From positions 1 through 64,000 of the forward strand of contig NZ_JAVBXR010000018.1 in assembly GCF_030824455.1 (NCBI RefSeq): 64,000 nucleotides of DNA, in the 5' to 3' direction. The DNA is from Desulfobulbus sp. (GTDB lineage Bacteria; Desulfobacterota; Desulfobulbia; Desulfobulbales; Desulfobulbaceae). Position numbers and translations under genes: made by a program. The notes under the pieces were generated by a model. It was given only the letters and a program-made list of their open reading frames with translations, was not told the DNA's origin and searched no databases. Shown one piece after another: positions 34,135 to 42,705 of the stretch (the stretch's first letter is position 1; every line of letters starts with the position of its first letter).

Positions 34135-35603
34135 CAGCGGAAACTCCTCGACTCCATGTTGTAGCGACGCAGCAGGCGCTGAAAGGCCTGCCGCTCCATG
34201 CCGCAGGTCCGTGCCGCCGCAGTGACGTTGCCGCCCGCCGCCTTGAGCGCCGCCGCCAGATAGGCGGCGTTGAACCGATGCAGCACGATGTTCTTGGCCT
34301 CGCGATAGGGCAGTTGGCCATACACCTCCAGGGGCTCTTTCCCCTCCATGGCTTTCACGGCTTCCACGGCTTTCACGGCCAAAGCCAGCCCCGCAACGTC
34401 GTCCTCCGGGTCGGCAAAGGCCCCTTGATCGTCCCAGAGATCGTCTTCCTCAATGACCGCGCCGCGACAGAGCAGCACCCCCCGGTTGACCGCGTTCTGC
34501 AGTTCGCGAACATTGCCCTGCCAGGGACGCCGCATCAGCGACTGCAGGGCCTCGGCGCTGAATTCCAGGTTGTCGCGTCCGTGCTCGCGGCTGTACCGAT
34601 CCAGGAAATGCTGGGCCAGGAGGGGAATGTCTCCGGCCATGGACGACAAACTCGGCATGACAACGGTCATGACGTTGAGGCGATAGAAAAGATCCTCGCG
34701 AAATTCGCCCCGCCGGATCCTGGCTTCCAGATCCTGGTTGGTTGAGGCGATCACCCGGACGTCGACGCTGAAGGTCTTGTTCTGCCCCAGGGGCTGGACC
34801 TCCTTTTCCTGCAGAACGCGCAGCAGCTTGGTCTGCACGCTCACCGGAATGTCCGCGACCTCGTCGAGCAGGATGGTCGAGCCCTCGGCCTCAACAAACA
34901 GGCCGGTTTTGTCGCGGTCGGCGCCGGTGAAGGCCCCCTTGCGGTAGCCGAACAGCTCGCTTTCCAGGATATGTTCAGGCAGGGCCGGACAGTTGACCGT
35001 GATCATCGGCCGCGCAGCCCGGGGGCTCATGGCGTGCAGGGCCTTGGCCGCCAGTTCCTTGCCGGTGCCGGACTCGCCCCGGATCAGCACGGTGACGTTG
35101 CTGGGCGCAATTCGCCGCAGCAGTTCCACGGTCTGGGCCAGCCGACGGGAGCGACCGATAAAACCGTGGAACTGGTCCTGGTCGCAGAGCCGGTTCTGGA
35201 GTTGCACATTCTCGCGCAACAGTCGGGTCCGTTCCACCGCCCGGCCAATGGTGCGAATGATGCGCTCGTTGTCAAAGGGCTTCTCGATGAAATCGTAGGC
35301 CCCGTCTTTCAACGCCCGCACCGCCATTTCGATGGTGCCGTAACCGGTCATGAGGATGGTGGTGACGGCCGGGTCGATTGCGCCCATCCGCTGCAGAAAG
35401 GTCAGCCCGTCCATGCCCGGCATCTTGATGTCGGTGAGCACGGCGTCGGGCGGATCGACTTGGACCATTTCCAGCGCCTCCTCGGCCGAGGTCGCGACGG
35501 CTACGCTGCAGCCGCATTTCTTGACCAACACCTTAGCCAGCAGGTTGAGCATGTCGCGCTCGTCGTCAACGACCAGCACCTTGGGTTGTTGGGTTGCATT
35601 CAT
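34134..35603 (-). CDS. Sigma-54-dependent response regulator (NtrC family)
   Basis: A 489-residue activator with a receiver (D58 in VLTDIKMPGMDG), an AAA+ domain with Walker A GESGTGKE, the sigma-54 loop GAFTGAD and Walker B ILLDEVAD, and a C-terminal Fis-type helix-turn-helix (NVTAAARTCGMERQAFQRLL). Between the AAA+ part and the DNA-binding part is a linker of about 60 residues with the repeat VKAVEAVKAME, encoded by three 9-base repeats. It lies in the operon with HPr, enzyme I and a PEP-synthase-like protein. The hybrid kinase that heads the operon is a possible partner. Confidence 0.93.
   Translation of the reverse strand: MNATQQPKVLVVDDERDMLNLLAKVLVKKCGCSVAVATSAEEALEMVQVDPPDAVLTDIKMPGMDGLTFLQRMGAIDPAVTTILMTGYGTIEMAVRALKDGAYDFIEKPFDNERIIRTIGRAVERTRLLRENVQLQNRLCDQDQFHGFIGRSRRLAQTVELLRRIAPSNVTVLIRGESGTGKELAAKALHAMSPRAARPMITVNCPALPEHILESELFGYRKGAFTGADRDKTGLFVEAEGSTILLDEVADIPVSVQTKLLRVLQEKEVQPLGQNKTFSVDVRVIASTNQDLEARIRRGEFREDLFYRLNVMTVVMPSLSSMAGDIPLLAQHFLDRYSREHGRDNLEFSAEALQSLMRRPWQGNVRELQNAVNRGVLLCRGAVIEEDDLWDDQGAFADPEDDVAGLALAVKAVEAVKAMEGKEPLEVYGQLPYREAKNIVLHRFNAAYLAAALKAAGGNVTAAARTCGMERQAFQRLLRRYNMESRSFR
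34350..34376. repeat. Three tandem 9-base repeats inside the regulator gene
   Basis: GGCTTTCAC, GGCTTCCAC, GGCTTTCAC follow each other in frame and encode the VKAVEAVKA linker of the NtrC-type regulator. Slippage at such repeats could change linker length between strains. Confidence 0.7.
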
Positions 35604-35612
35604 GGCGCCATG

Positions 35613-36656
35613 TTACCCGTTTTTGCCGATCATGGCCTGAAAATAGAGCTGCACGAACTTGCCGGAAAGGGTGTCGGCCGAGGAAAAGCAGAGATTGTCC
35701 GCCGGCGGCGCGCAACCGGTAAGGGACTGGTAGGCCTGCCGCGACAGATCGGCTAAGGCCTGCACCAGCGTCTGCCGTTGCGCCTCAAAGTTGCCCGCGC
35801 CCCAGTACCGGCAACGCGGCGGCCGGTCGGCAAACACCAGACAGTGATCGTCCTCCAGGAGCGGACACTGCAAGAATTCCTCGGGAAAGGCGCCGACCAA
35901 CGCCTCGGCGCTGAGCCCCGGTTGCCGGTGGTGCAGTTCTTTGAGGCGACCTGCCAGGGCAAAGGCCCGTTCAATCACTGCCTGACGCTGCTCCTGTTTG
36001 AGGCGGCGGTTAACCGCCTGGCTGAGATGCATGCTCTCAATCAACAGCAGCTCAAAGGGCTGCCGGCAGCACTCGTTGGCGCCCCGGCCGCAGCAGGGCT
36101 GATCCTCGCCTGCGCCCAACTGCACGGCAAACCGGGCGATCAGGCGTTCATACTCCTGGAGCAGCGGCGACGCGTCCTCCGCCGGCCGGTTGTCGATCTT
36201 GGGCGACACGGTCTGCAACGGTCCGACCTGTTTGCCGTATTTCTTCAAAAAACGGCGCTGTTCATAGGTGGCCGGCTTGGCGTTTTTGTCCTGCATGGTC
36301 TTTTCCGCAAGCCCAAAATCAAACCCCCGCCGCAGCAGATAGGCGGCGATGAAGGTGCCGGTGCGGCCATGCCCCAGGCGGCAGTGCACCAGGACTTTTT
36401 TATCGAGATAGATAGCCTCGTCCATCCAGTCCAAGGCTTTTTCCATGGCCGCCAAATCCGGGGCGCACTCGTCGACCACCGGCAGATAATAGACCTCAAA
36501 GCCGCTGCCTTCCTCAATCTGGTGCAGATCACAGAACTCGCCGCAGAGGTTGACAATGGCGCCAATCCCCTGCTCGCGGATCGAATCCAGATCCTCATAG
36601 GACATGGGGGCGTGGCCGGCGGCGAGATGATCAGTAATCCAGTGCAGTTGGTACAT
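35613..36656 (-). CDS. Dual-specificity/tyrosine phosphatase fused to a YkgJ-like domain
   Basis: A 347-residue protein of two parts. Residues 1-145 are a dual-specificity phosphatase with the active-site loop H91-C92-RLGHG-R98-TG and an aspartate in the preceding PVVDECAPDL. The catalytic cysteine and arginine are intact. Residues from about 160 onward hold cysteines in CCGRGANECCRQPFELLLIESMH, split by short spacers, and CPLLEDDHCLVFADRPPRCRYWG. That is the second half of a YkgJ-like metal-binding domain. It lies 3 bases after the PEP-synthase-like gene and 9 before the regulator. It may dephosphorylate a component of this operon; the target is unknown. Confidence 0.82.
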   Translation of the reverse strand: MYQLHWITDHLAAGHAPMSYEDLDSIREQGIGAIVNLCGEFCDLHQIEEGSGFEVYYLPVVDECAPDLAAMEKALDWMDEAIYLDKKVLVHCRLGHGRTGTFIAAYLLRRGFDFGLAEKTMQDKNAKPATYEQRRFLKKYGKQVGPLQTVSPKIDNRPAEDASPLLQEYERLIARFAVQLGAGEDQPCCGRGANECCRQPFELLLIESMHLSQAVNRRLKQEQRQAVIERAFALAGRLKELHHRQPGLSAEALVGAFPEEFLQCPLLEDDHCLVFADRPPRCRYWGAGNFEAQRQTLVQALADLSRQAYQSLTGCAPPADNLCFSSADTLSGKFVQLYFQAMIGKNG

Positions 36657-36659
36657 GGG

Positions 36660-39212
36660 CTATAAACGCTCAGGGGTTGCGGGGGTGTTTTGCCAATCAG
36701 CCCCCTGGAAAAATTGCTGCACTCGCAAGTCGACGTCCTCCTCGCGCAGCACCATGTCAAGCAGTTTGGTCATGCCCAGCAGGCGGCCCACCTCAACCAG
36801 CAGGCGCTGGAGTTCCGCAGCCGAACAGCCGATCATCCGGGCGTCGAGCAGATCGCCCTGAACGCTCACCTCAAACCCCAGGCGAACAAGAATCCGGTGC
36901 AGCAGGACAATCCGCGCCGACCGGCCCTGATAGTCGCCGCCGCCGCCGGCAAAACGCAACTGGCAGTGATTGGCCCGGCTGTCGGTGCCGGCGAGGCAAT
37001 CAATCAAGGTAAAATGGAAGCCAAAGCGCATGTTGAGATTGAGATAATCCGGGCTGATCACCGCATAGGAGGCGAAATCCCTGGAGCCGCCGGAGGCAAT
37101 GCCGCCGGAGAGGGCCATGTCGCCAAATCCCTGCCAATCAAAATGGAGGTGACTTTGCCAATCGATCTGCGGATGGCTGAGCCCCTGCCAGAGGGCAAGA
37201 AAGGGCGCGGCGTGAAGGAATTCGGGCGCGATCTCGGCTGCGGCGTCCTGGGCAAAGGCGCCGCCCACGTCAAGCAGGTAGATGTCCAGCGGCAGTTCGG
37301 TGGCTAGTTTGCGGCAGTGGGAGGAGGCGCCGCCGGCAATGTCGCCCAGGCCGAACATGGTCTGCACCGCCTTTTCATGGGCGTAGCGGATGATGTCGTG
37401 CAGCGAACGGCAGGACTGGGGCCGGAAGTCGGAGGAGTTCGGATCGAGCAGATGCAGCGGGGTGATATGGTCCATCAGGGCGCGCAGCCTGCGGGCGTAG
37501 GCGGAATCTTTGTGGGCCTCCCGCTGTTGGCCGCCCGCCAGCAGGCTTGGAATTTTTCCGGGATAGACCTTGCCGGCATAGCCGTCGACAGTCACCTCCA
37601 TCCCCTGGGACAGGAGGCTGCAGGCCTGGGCGGCCTCCACCAGCAGAACTACGCCGAATTCCCGGCAGACCGTGGCAAAATGGCCGGTTACCGAACCCTG
37701 TTCGCAAATCACGGCCGCCAATTTGTCCATGTAGCGGACCAGGGACGGGGCGATGTGGCGGGTCGCCAAAATCGAACCGGTCGGCAGGTCGGCGGGCAGC
37801 GTATGATCAAAACATTGCACGATCCCATGGGCAATACCGCCGGCGGCCCGTTTGGCTCCGACCAGCAGGGGCGCGCATTGATCGGCGGACGGCGCGACGG
37901 CCTCCGGAACCGGCCCGCTCGCCTGTCTTGGGCCAAGGCGCAACGGCCGCGCTTGCAAGATATAAAAATTCTCGGCCGCGTCCATGGCCCATTCAATATC
38001 CTGAGGACCTTCAAAAAACAGCTCCAAGCCTCTGGCCATTGCCGCCAGACGCATGGCCTGTTTTAGACTGAGCGAAAGGGTGTTCGCGTCCTGCGCCAGC
38101 GGTTCTTCGCTAAGCGCGCCCCGGCGCAGAACCAGCCGGATCCGCTGCGACCCGGCAACGACGGGGGCGGGCGTCGCGCTCTCCGGGGCAAACACAAACA
38201 CATCCGGCACAACCTCGCCGCCCACCAGGGGCAACCCCAACCCGTGAATGCTGTGCACCAGCAACGCATCGTCCTCGCTGGCTGGATCGCGGGTGTACAC
38301 CACGCCGCTGGCAACGGCGTCGACCATCACCAGCACCAGCGCCGCCATGGCCGCCTCCTCGTCGCCAAGTCCGGCGTGGAGGCGGTACAGCAGGGCCTGG
38401 GGCGTATACTTGGAAGCCAGCACCTCAAGGTAGGCCGCCAGCAACCCCTCCCGGTTGACGCCGAGCACCGTGTGATACTGACCGGCAAAGCTGTGGACGC
38501 CGTCCTCGTGGAGGGCCGAGGAACGCACCGCCACCCATGGTTCGCCTCCAGGGCTGAAAGCAGCCAGTTGATCGTATTGGCCAAGGATGGCCTGCCGCAC
38601 CGGCTCGGGAATTTCCATGCGCCGCACCAGAGTCGTCAGGGCCTGCGCGATCTCATCGATGCCGGCGGCGGAATCGGGATCAATCCCGGCCAGCAGCAGA
38701 TCAATGGCCGGACGCAGCTGATTGTGGGCAACCAGCAGGTCAAAGGCGACGGCGGTGATGGTGAAGCCTTCGGGAACCTGGGCCTTGGCGGCGTGTTTGA
38801 GTTGCAGCAGGCGCTGGCTTTTGTTGCCGACAAGGGAGGAAGCGATCAGCTCGTCGTGGGCGACGGCAAAGGGCGGGATGAGGAAACGCTCGGGCGGGGC
38901 CAGCAGAAGCTGGATGTAGAATTCGTATTTGCGCAGATAGTCGCGGAGCACGCCCGCCTGACCAGGACGCATTCGCTCCAGCGCGGTCACCATGCCGGCC
39001 ACGGCCTCGGTCAGTTGCCGGCAGCGAATCCGGGTCCGGGCCAAGTCTTCGCGCCGCCCCTCGTGGTAGAGCGACTCGAACTCGGCCATCAGTTCGTGGC
39101 ACTTGCCGTCAAAGGCCAGCAGGGTTTTGAAGGCCTCGTAGGTCTGTTGCAGAATCCGGTCCGGAGCGAGCAACCGCAGCGACCAGTGCTTGAACAGCGC
39201 GCCGACCTCCAT
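36660..39212 (-). CDS. PEP-synthase-like protein without the PEP-binding barrel
   Basis: An 850-residue relative of PEP synthase and pyruvate phosphate dikinase. Residues from about 110 to 425 are the ATP-grasp part (NKSQRLLQLKHAA, VRSSALHED at 229-237, ASGVVYTRDP, GPQDIEWAMD). The swivelling phosphohistidine domain follows, with H511 in SVTGHFATVCREFGV. The C-terminal TIM barrel that binds PEP or pyruvate (about 350 residues with EVP and GTNDL motifs) is absent. In its place is a region of about 310 residues that I do not recognise (LSGGIASGGSRDFASYAVISPD, in part). This design, ATP-grasp plus His domain plus another module, is like rifampin phosphotransferase, so it may phosphorylate something other than pyruvate. 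It starts 1 base after the thiL stop. Confidence 0.85.
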   Translation of the reverse strand: MEVGALFKHWSLRLLAPDRILQQTYEAFKTLLAFDGKCHELMAEFESLYHEGRREDLARTRIRCRQLTEAVAGMVTALERMRPGQAGVLRDYLRKYEFYIQLLLAPPERFLIPPFAVAHDELIASSLVGNKSQRLLQLKHAAKAQVPEGFTITAVAFDLLVAHNQLRPAIDLLLAGIDPDSAAGIDEIAQALTTLVRRMEIPEPVRQAILGQYDQLAAFSPGGEPWVAVRSSALHEDGVHSFAGQYHTVLGVNREGLLAAYLEVLASKYTPQALLYRLHAGLGDEEAAMAALVLVMVDAVASGVVYTRDPASEDDALLVHSIHGLGLPLVGGEVVPDVFVFAPESATPAPVVAGSQRIRLVLRRGALSEEPLAQDANTLSLSLKQAMRLAAMARGLELFFEGPQDIEWAMDAAENFYILQARPLRLGPRQASGPVPEAVAPSADQCAPLLVGAKRAAGGIAHGIVQCFDHTLPADLPTGSILATRHIAPSLVRYMDKLAAVICEQGSVTGHFATVCREFGVVLLVEAAQACSLLSQGMEVTVDGYAGKVYPGKIPSLLAGGQQREAHKDSAYARRLRALMDHITPLHLLDPNSSDFRPQSCRSLHDIIRYAHEKAVQTMFGLGDIAGGASSHCRKLATELPLDIYLLDVGGAFAQDAAAEIAPEFLHAAPFLALWQGLSHPQIDWQSHLHFDWQGFGDMALSGGIASGGSRDFASYAVISPDYLNLNMRFGFHFTLIDCLAGTDSRANHCQLRFAGGGGDYQGRSARIVLLHRILVRLGFEVSVQGDLLDARMIGCSAAELQRLLVEVGRLLGMTKLLDMVLREEDVDLRVQQFFQGADWQNTPATPERL

Positions 39213-39213
39213 C

Positions 39214-40227
39214 CTACCCCCCCGCCCTGCTGCGAAAATGATCAAACCCCTGATAGGCCACCGCAATTTCCTCGATCACGCCGTCGGCCCCTGGCCGGAT
39301 CAGGGTGACGCCCTCGCCGGCAACCACGGTTCCGACTGGCGAAAGAGACAATCCGCACCGACGGCCGAGATCCTGCACCTGGTCGTGCGCGTCGGCGTCT
39401 GCGGTAAACAGCAGCTCATAGTCTTCGCCGCCGCCAATGGCCCAGCTCTCGGCGTCCGCACCGACCAACCGCGCCGCCTCGGCAAGGGCGGCCACGCCCG
39501 GCAAATCGCGAGCCCGCAGACGCGCGCCCACTCCGGACTGTTTGCACAGATGGGCAAGGTCAGTGGCCAAGCCGTCGGAGAGATCCATCATCGCGTGCGC
39601 CAAGCCGCTCTCGGCCAACTGGCAGCCGAGTTCCACCCTGGCGGTCGGATTGAGATGCTTCTCGCGAAACAGCGCAAAGGCGGTCGCATCCGGCGCCAAT
39701 CCCCGGCGCAACAGTTCCAGACCGGCAGCGGCGTATCCCAGCGGGCCGCTGACCCAGACGGTGTCTCCGGGCCGGGCCCCGCTGCGGTACACCACCTGAC
39801 TGGCCTCGGCTTCGCCAATCACGGTCAGGGAAAAATTAAGCCCCTGGGGGCTGGCGACCGTGTCGCCGCCGATCAGGAAGCAGCCGTATTCCCGGCAGGC
39901 CGCAGTCAGGCCCTGGGCAAAGGCGCGAAACCAGGATTCGTCAAACCCCCGGGGCATGCCCACCGAAAGGAGGACAAACACCGGTCTGCCGCCCATGGCC
40001 CCGACGTCGCTGACATTGACCGCAACCGCCTTGCGACCCAGTTGTTCAGGAGGATGGAAGGCGCAATCAAAATGGACGTTCTCAATCAAGGTGTCCATGG
40101 TCAGCAGCCAGACGCGCCGGCCGTCCTTGTCGACCACGGCGCAATCGTCGCCGATGCCCTGGAGCAGTCGCCCATCGGCCGGTCCGGCAAGGGCGGTGAT
40201 GTATTCAATGATCTGACGTTCGTTCAC
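39214..40227 (-). CDS. thiL: Thiamine-monophosphate kinase
   Basis: It phosphorylates thiamine monophosphate to the active diphosphate. The 337-residue protein has GIGDDCAVVD and LLTMDTLIENVHF near the start, NVSDVGAMGG, the GGDTVASP loop, and ALMDLSDGLATDL-type sequence at AMMDLSDGLATDLAHL. These are the ATP- and metal-binding signatures of ThiL. Start and stop overlap or touch its neighbours (four bases into ptsI, one base before the PEP-synthase-like gene). Its place in a phosphotransfer operon seems to be for co-expression rather than shared function. Confidence 0.94.
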   Translation of the reverse strand: MNERQIIEYITALAGPADGRLLQGIGDDCAVVDKDGRRVWLLTMDTLIENVHFDCAFHPPEQLGRKAVAVNVSDVGAMGGRPVFVLLSVGMPRGFDESWFRAFAQGLTAACREYGCFLIGGDTVASPQGLNFSLTVIGEAEASQVVYRSGARPGDTVWVSGPLGYAAAGLELLRRGLAPDATAFALFREKHLNPTARVELGCQLAESGLAHAMMDLSDGLATDLAHLCKQSGVGARLRARDLPGVAALAEAARLVGADAESWAIGGGEDYELLFTADADAHDQVQDLGRRCGLSLSPVGTVVAGEGVTLIRPGADGVIEEIAVAYQGFDHFRSRAGG

Positions 40228-42023
40228 GACTGGTAGAAATCCTTGGGGTAAAAATGGGGCAAGGTCGCGGCCAAAAACTCGCGGACGCGCTCGCTATCCT
40301 CGCATTCCAGCGTCTGCCGGGCCAGGTTGCGCAACTCGTTGCTGCGCGAATGACGCAGCATGCGTTTGATGCGGGGGATGACGGCGGGCCGCATCGACAG
40401 TTCGTCCAGGCCCAATCCCATCAGCACCGGGGCGCAGAGCCCGTCTCCGGCCATCTCGCCGCAGAGCGACACCGGAATGTTGCTGGCGTGACCGGCCTCG
40501 ACCGTCTGCCTGATCATCCGCAGCACCGCCGGATGAAACGGTTCGTACAGGTGCGCCACATACTGGTTGCCGCGGTCGATGGCCAGCGAATACTGAATCA
40601 GATCGTTAGTGCCGATGGCAAAAAAATCGACCTCCCGCGCAAAGACGTCGGCCATGACCACAGCGCTGGGCACCTCGACCATCATGCCGATTTCGACGTT
40701 GGCCGCAAAAGGCGTCGATTCCTCCGCCAGTTGCTCCATCACCCCTGCAATCACGGCCTTGGCCTGACGCACTTCGTTCAAGGCGGAGACCAGGGGCAGA
40801 AGAATGCGCAGCCGGCCGTACACCGAGGCCCGCAACAGGGCGCGCAGTTGAATGCGAAACAGGTCCCGTTCGTACAGAGAAAATCGGATGGAACGGAGCC
40901 CCAGGGCCGGATTGCGTTCCTGATCAAGCCAGGCTCCGTTGCCGGGGAAACTGTGGAGAAACTTGTCGCCGCCCACATCCAGAGTGCGCACCGTCACCGG
41001 ATGCGGGGCCATGGTTTCCAGGAGTTGCCGGTAGGTGGCCAGCAGCTGTTCTTCGCTGGGCGGTTCTTGGCCTTGAAAATAGTCAAATTCGCTGCGAAAC
41101 AGGCCGATGCCCTCTGAACCGTAGCGAAGCACGGCGGGCAGTTCCTGCCGCATCTCGATGTTGGCGCTCAGCCGGACCACATAGCCGTCCTCGGTTTCCG
41201 AGGCCAGGTGGATATAGCGGTCCAGATCGTCGGCCTTGGCGTGGTTGCGCCGGTTGCCTTCCTGACGTCGTCGGATTTCCGAGGGCTCCGGGTGCAGCGT
41301 CACCTGCCCGGTGCGGCCGTCAAGGATGATCAGATCGCCGGTGGCCAGAATCGAGGTGGCGTGTTCCAAACCAACCACCGCAGGGATGTTGAGCGACCGG
41401 GCGACGATGGCGGTGTGGGAGGTCACGCCCCCTTTTTCGGTGAGGAAGCCAAGAACGTTGCCCGCCTGCATCCGCAGGGCGTCCTCCGGGGAAAAATCAT
41501 TGGCCACCAGGATAACGGGCAGGTCGTCGCCCCCCAGGCCGTCGTGTTCCCGGCCGGTCAGCAACCCGAAAACCCGATCCGCCACATGCTTGATGTCGGC
41601 GTACCGCTCGCGAATATAGCGGTCGTCAATCTGCTCGAAGCGCTCCTTGATCTCGCTGAGGGCCTGGGCCAGGGCCCACTCCGCATTGACGCTGTTGCGG
41701 CGGATGATGGCCACGGTGCGCTCGATGATCATCTTGTCCTTGAGCATCAGCAGATGGGAGTCGATGATCGACAGGGCGTCGGCCAGATCGGCGGCCAATT
41801 TTTCCCGCAGTTGCGCCAGCTCGGCGCCGGCGGTGCGGATGGCCAGGAGGAACCGTTCGACCTCTTTTTCGACATGGTCGTCGGGCAGATGCCGCCAGCC
41901 TGCCCGCCAGGCGTGACGTTTCATGACCAGGACCCTGGCCGCCGCAATACCGGGAGAAACGCCGATGCCCTGCAGGGTGCGGGAAACCGGTTGTCGGTTG
42001 TCGTCCATTGCCTGCTCTGTCAT
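40224..42023 (-). CDS. ptsI: PTS enzyme I (phosphoenolpyruvate-protein phosphotransferase)
   Basis: It takes phosphate from PEP on a histidine and passes it to HPr. The 599-residue protein begins LQGIGVSPGIAAARVLV. The phosphohistidine is H203 in GGVTSHTAIVARS. The PEP-binding barrel has EGIGLFRSEFDYF, NVEIGMMVEVPSA, FFAIGTNDLIQYSLAIDRGN and the catalytic cysteine in PVSLCGEMAGD. All active-site parts are intact. It follows ptsH with one base between stop and start. No sugar-specific enzyme II is in the window, which suggests regulation rather than transport. Confidence 0.95.
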   Translation of the reverse strand: MTEQAMDDNRQPVSRTLQGIGVSPGIAAARVLVMKRHAWRAGWRHLPDDHVEKEVERFLLAIRTAGAELAQLREKLAADLADALSIIDSHLLMLKDKMIIERTVAIIRRNSVNAEWALAQALSEIKERFEQIDDRYIRERYADIKHVADRVFGLLTGREHDGLGGDDLPVILVANDFSPEDALRMQAGNVLGFLTEKGGVTSHTAIVARSLNIPAVVGLEHATSILATGDLIILDGRTGQVTLHPEPSEIRRRQEGNRRNHAKADDLDRYIHLASETEDGYVVRLSANIEMRQELPAVLRYGSEGIGLFRSEFDYFQGQEPPSEEQLLATYRQLLETMAPHPVTVRTLDVGGDKFLHSFPGNGAWLDQERNPALGLRSIRFSLYERDLFRIQLRALLRASVYGRLRILLPLVSALNEVRQAKAVIAGVMEQLAEESTPFAANVEIGMMVEVPSAVVMADVFAREVDFFAIGTNDLIQYSLAIDRGNQYVAHLYEPFHPAVLRMIRQTVEAGHASNIPVSLCGEMAGDGLCAPVLMGLGLDELSMRPAVIPRIKRMLRHSRSNELRNLARQTLECEDSERVREFLAATLPHFYPKDFYQS

Positions 42024-42024
42024 C

Positions 42025-42294
42025 TCAAGGATCTTCCTGGGCGGTGATCAATTCTGCGGCGGCCGCCATTGCGGCCTCGGCCTGCTCGCCCACGGCCTGC
42101 ACGCTGATTTCCGATCCCTGCACCAGGGCCAGGGAGAGCACGTCAAGAATCGAGGAGCACTCGACAGTCTCCTCTGCGCGGCGAATTTGCAACACCACGG
42201 CAAACTCCGAAGCCACTTCCGCCAGACGGGTGGCCACCCGGCCGTGGATGCCGCGCTCGTTGCCCACCACCAGATCGCTCGCGCAGGTGGTCAT
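42025..42294 (-). CDS. ptsH: HPr-like phosphocarrier protein
   Basis: An 89-residue HPr. The phosphorylated histidine is H17 in NERGIHGRVATRLAE; most HPr proteins read NPxGLHARPA, so the flanking residues differ (glycine and valine for alanine and proline). The arginine after it is kept. The regulatory serine region is S48 in SSILDVLSLAL, matching KSIMGVMSL, so control by HPr kinase is conceivable. The gene is coupled to its neighbours: four bases overlap the unknown gene before it, and one base separates it from ptsI. Confidence 0.92.
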   Translation of the reverse strand: MTTCASDLVVGNERGIHGRVATRLAEVASEFAVVLQIRRAEETVECSSILDVLSLALVQGSEISVQAVGEQAEAAMAAAAELITAQEDP

Positions 42295-42692
42295 TTGACA
42301 ATCCGCAAGCCCGGACGGCGCTCTCCGCCCTTGCTTTTTTCCTCAACCGGCGGAGTGGGCTTGGCGGGAGAGTCAAATCGCACCGCCTGGATAAAACGCC
42401 CTTCCCCGCCCATGGTAAAAATTTCCTGACCGGTGAATTGGGCGGTGCGCAGGGTCCAAACCACGGTCTGCATCGGTATGGACAGCAGGTGCAGGGTGAC
42501 GTGCCACCACTCCGCCTTGCGGGTCTGGTCGCGTTCGATGTCGCCGACCATCGCATACACGAGCATCTGCGGCTTTTTAGCGGCGACCAGAACAATGTCG
42601 CCTACGGTGGTCGTTGATTTCAACGACATGATTTTTTTGAGTTCGCCAACCAATTGTTCCATACGGTTTCTCTGGGAAGACCGTGCGGCCAT
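42291..42692 (-). CDS. Unknown protein translated with HPr
   Basis: A 133-residue protein (or about 123 if it starts at ATG 42662). I do not recognise the family. Visible parts are an N-terminal helix MEQLVGELKKIMSLKS, a beta-rich middle (TTTVGDIVLVAAKKPQMLVYAMVGDIERD), an aromatic segment EWWHVTLHLLSIP, and a lysine- and proline-rich tail. There is no membrane segment. Its stop overlaps the HPr start by four bases, so it is made in step with HPr. A binding partner or regulator of the PTS proteins is the natural guess. Confidence 0.65.
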   Translation of the reverse strand: MAARSSQRNRMEQLVGELKKIMSLKSTTTVGDIVLVAAKKPQMLVYAMVGDIERDQTRKAEWWHVTLHLLSIPMQTVVWTLRTAQFTGQEIFTMGGEGRFIQAVRFDSPAKPTPPVEEKSKGGERRPGLRIVK

Positions 42693-42705
42693 TCCCTAAT
42701 GCTCG

